From: Myxococcales bacterium
Lineage (GTDB): Bacteria; Myxococcota_C; UBA6777
Assembly: GCA_027005175.1 (NCBI GenBank)
Contig: JALTMC010000406.1
Span: 1 to 8,006, forward strand
Reading direction: 5' to 3'
Length of the DNA stretch: 8,006 nucleotides
The translations under genes and the position numbers were made by a program. This document shows, piece by piece, positions 6,708-8,006 of the stretch; within the stretch, counting starts at the first letter, position 1; the number at the start of each line of letters is the position of its first letter. The notes below the pieces were generated by a model. That model was not told where the DNA came from. It was given only the letters and a program-made list of their open reading frames with translations, and made no database searches.

Positions 6708-7298
6708 ATGAGGACGATGATGAGGAAGGTGTGCAAAGAGCGAGCTGGATTTACGTTGATTGAGCTTATGGTTGTGATTGCGATTATTGGAATTCTGGCA
6801 GCTGTTGCGGTGCCAGCATTCCTCAAATACACAAGCAAGAGCAAGATCGCTGAGGCACCATTGAATATTAAGGCGATTGCGGATGGTGCGATCGCGTGGT
6901 TTGATGCACCTCACACCTATTCCAATACAGGGAAGCCCATGCGAAAGCACTTTCCCCATGATGGGTCGGACAATCAGGTGAAAAATGGTCCAACGACCAG
7001 CCGTCGTCCTTTGGACCCACCGTGTAAAAAAGGCTCTCCCCAATACAAAATCGATACCAAGATCTGGGAGTTTAATCCCTGGAAGCGACTGAATTTTGGC
7101 ATTACGAAGCCGCACTATTTTCAGTATCAGTATACCTACAATAACAGAGATGTGAAGAGTCCGGAATTTACGATTAAAGCCCATGCCGATCTAGACTGTG
7201 ACGGTACCACCTCAACCTTTATTCGTTCCGGCAAAGCCCACAAAATAACAGGTGAAGTTGAACAGCCCAATATGTTGGTGATTCGTGAACTCGAATAA
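6708..7298 (+). CDS. type IV prepilin-like protein (PilA/PulG-type N-terminus)
   Basis: This 196-residue protein is likely cleaved and N-methylated by a PilD-type prepilin peptidase and assembled into a type IV pilus or pseudopilus. The short basic leader (residues 1-14) ends in Gly14, followed by [18 protein letters not shown], the classic prepilin motif, with the key Glu at 19 (position 5 of the mature protein). The globular part has Cys106 and Cys164, which could form a disulfide, and DLDCDG (161-166), a DxDxDG calcium-loop-like motif found near the end of some pilins. GAGAGG at 6697-6702, five bases before ATG 6708, supports this start; Met4 and Met5 are weaker options. No pilus assembly gene is in the window, so whether it is a major pilin, minor pilin or pseudopilin cannot be decided. 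Confidence 0.92.
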   Translation: MRTMMRKVCKERAGFTLIELMVVIAIIGILAAVAVPAFLKYTSKSKIAEAPLNIKAIADGAIAWFDAPHTYSNTGKPMRKHFPHDGSDNQVKNGPTTSRRPLDPPCKKGSPQYKIDTKIWEFNPWKRLNFGITKPHYFQYQYTYNNRDVKSPEFTIKAHADLDCDGTTSTFIRSGKAHKITGEVEQPNMLVIRELE

Positions 7299-7349
7299 AA
7301 CAAAGTCCGTAGGAGCGGTGCACAAAAAGGGATACTTACAACACCGACC

Positions 7350-7378
7350 AGTTTGAGGGACCGCAAGTCCTTTCAACT
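7350..7378 (+). other. imperfect hairpin downstream of pilin gene
   Basis: Two 12-base arms (7350-7361 and 7367-7378) pair in 11 of 12 positions around a CGCAA loop, two of the pairs being G-U on the plus strand. The G-U pairs become A-C mismatches on the minus strand, so the stem is better as a plus-strand RNA. It begins 52 bases after the pilin stop. No T run follows, so it is not a standard intrinsic terminator. Confidence 0.5.
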
Positions 7379-7379
7379 C

Positions 7380-7421
7380 CTGTCCAAACGCGACGAAACC
7401 CTGTCCAAACATGACGAAGAG
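7380..7421. repeat. 21-bp tandem repeat, two copies
   Basis: Units at 7380-7400 and 7401-7421 share CTGTCCAAAC, two variable bases, then GACGAA, with 16 of 21 positions identical. They directly follow the hairpin in the convergent spacer. No function is evident. Confidence 0.75.
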
Positions 7422-7479
7422 GCGTAGTGTAAGACTCCGATGAGGGACAATGCAGCCAGGTGCAGTAAGGCGATGCAAG

Positions 7480-7504
7480 ACTGACCGGTTTGACTCCGGT
7501 CAGT
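7480..7504. terminator. perfect 9-bp inverted repeat in the convergent spacer; possible bidirectional terminator hairpin
   Basis: ACTGACCGG (7480-7488) and CCGGTCAGT (7496-7504) are exact inverse complements around a 7-base loop. The stem is GC-rich and lies between two converging genes, 181 bases after the pilin stop and 87 bases after the SPFH stop. Neither side has a T run, so it could equally be a protein site or an RNA structure. Confidence 0.4.
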
Positions 7505-7591
7505 GTTCTATGCCAACGGATGGGTGGTGTGTCTTCTCCTTGTCGTGAATGTACGCATCGGAGTAGTGATCCAACAAGTGGAATGAATAGG

Positions 7592-8006
7592 TTAGGGGAG
7601 AGGATCTCTGTAGGGAGCTGCGGTATCATTGCTGAACTTTGAGGCGTTGGAGCTTCGATTGGATAGTAGCTTTTGAAGCATTTGAGGGAGGTCTATTCCG
7701 AGGGCGGCTTTGAGCTGCTCCGATGTTGAGACCAAGTCGGAGGTCAAGTGTGGGCGAGGGCCACTCTGACCTTCTATCGCTGCGGGTAACAACGTCAATT
7801 GAGCGATCTTCAGGTTGTGAATGCTGTCAAGGGTTTGCTTCATCAATGGGTCAAGTTTTTGTAGCAAGAAGATGTCACGTGCGTTTTTTCCTGCTTGTTG
7901 CCATGTGGCTGTCACGGCTCGCAAAGCTTCTGCTGTCGCTTGTCCTTCTTCTATAATGGTAGCCGCCTTCCCCTCGGCTTGCTTCCCTCCAGCGTCTCCT
8001 TGATAA
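7592..8006 (-). CDS. flotillin-like SPFH/band 7 protein, C-terminal part only
   Basis: The minus-strand frame is open from the right edge to TAA at 7594-7592, giving 137 visible residues; the N-terminus lies outside the window. It starts with an Ala/Glu/Lys/Gly-rich helix (AEGKAATIIEEGQATAEAL) and continues with ATWQQAGKNARDIFLLQKLDP and IHNLKIAQLTLLP. That order, a coiled-coil helix, then ARDIFLLQxL, then a short beta-like segment, matches the C-terminal region of prokaryotic flotillin-like proteins, which form membrane scaffolds. The SPFH domain itself is not visible, so the call rests on the tail. The last 50 or so residues (Ser/Leu/Ala rich) look specific to this protein. TTG at 7924 is in frame, but open coding sequence of the same character continues upstream of it, so it is unlikely to be the start. 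Confidence 0.62.
   Translation of the reverse strand, partial: YQGDAGGKQAEGKAATIIEEGQATAEALRAVTATWQQAGKNARDIFLLQKLDPLMKQTLDSIHNLKIAQLTLLPAAIEGQSGPRPHLTSDLVSTSEQLKAALGIDLPQMLQKLLSNRSSNASKFSNDTAAPYRDPLP

Noticed and set aside
6543-7184. Minus-strand 213-codon open frame opposite the pilin
   Set aside because: The plus strand has an unmistakable prepilin motif with a good ribosome binding site; the antisense frame has no recognisable features.
7336-7629. Minus-strand 97-codon open frame downstream of the SPFH gene
   Set aside because: It overlaps the SPFH stop in another frame, its repeated WTG text is only the 21-bp tandem repeat, and the hairpins interrupt it.
7723-8003. Plus-strand open frames of 77 and 60 codons opposite the right-edge gene
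   Set aside because: Both are antisense to a frame with clear flotillin-like C-terminal features.

Overview
The window looks like a chromosomal piece of a Myxococcota-type bacterium (former Deltaproteobacteria) of moderate GC, about half by eye. The main reason is the large central gene. It encodes a secreted protein that ends in a Cys-Gly-Cys motif, a hydrophobic helix and an Arg cluster, which is the MYXO-CTERM surface-sorting pattern, and it carries many MopE-type metal-binding repeats, which are common in that group. No mobile element, CRISPR array, tRNA or rRNA is visible.

Layout. 1-1091 (minus): ABC transporter ATPase of the GldA/ABC-2 kind, cut by the left edge inside an acidic C-terminal tail. 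1092-1562: divergent intergenic region with a good sigma70-like promoter for the ABC gene and a 9-bp tandem repeat. 1563-6461 (plus): a 1632-residue surface protein with signal peptide, von Willebrand A (vWA) domain, 21 MopE-like repeats, 10 short Cys-rich repeats, acidic/Thr linker and MYXO-CTERM-like tail. 6462-6707: intergenic, with a candidate promoter. 6708-7298 (plus): type IV prepilin-like protein. 7299-7591: convergent spacer with two hairpins and a 21-bp tandem repeat. 7592-8006 (minus): C-terminal part of a flotillin-like SPFH/band 7 protein, cut by the right edge.

How the genes may relate. The vWA protein and the pilin lie on the same strand but 246 bp apart, each with its own likely promoter, so they are probably separate units with a possible shared role at the cell surface. 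The ABC ATPase is divergently transcribed, and its membrane partner would lie beyond the left edge. The SPFH gene belongs to a unit entering from the right. Any functional link between these four genes is inference.

The most unusual item is the vWA protein. Twenty of its 21 repeats keep exactly six cysteines. The first twelve are six copies of an alternating two-module unit of about 110 residues (330-333 bp). A less regular block of shorter units follows. The whole looks like a long, disulfide-braced, metal-loaded stalk holding a vWA head away from the outer membrane.
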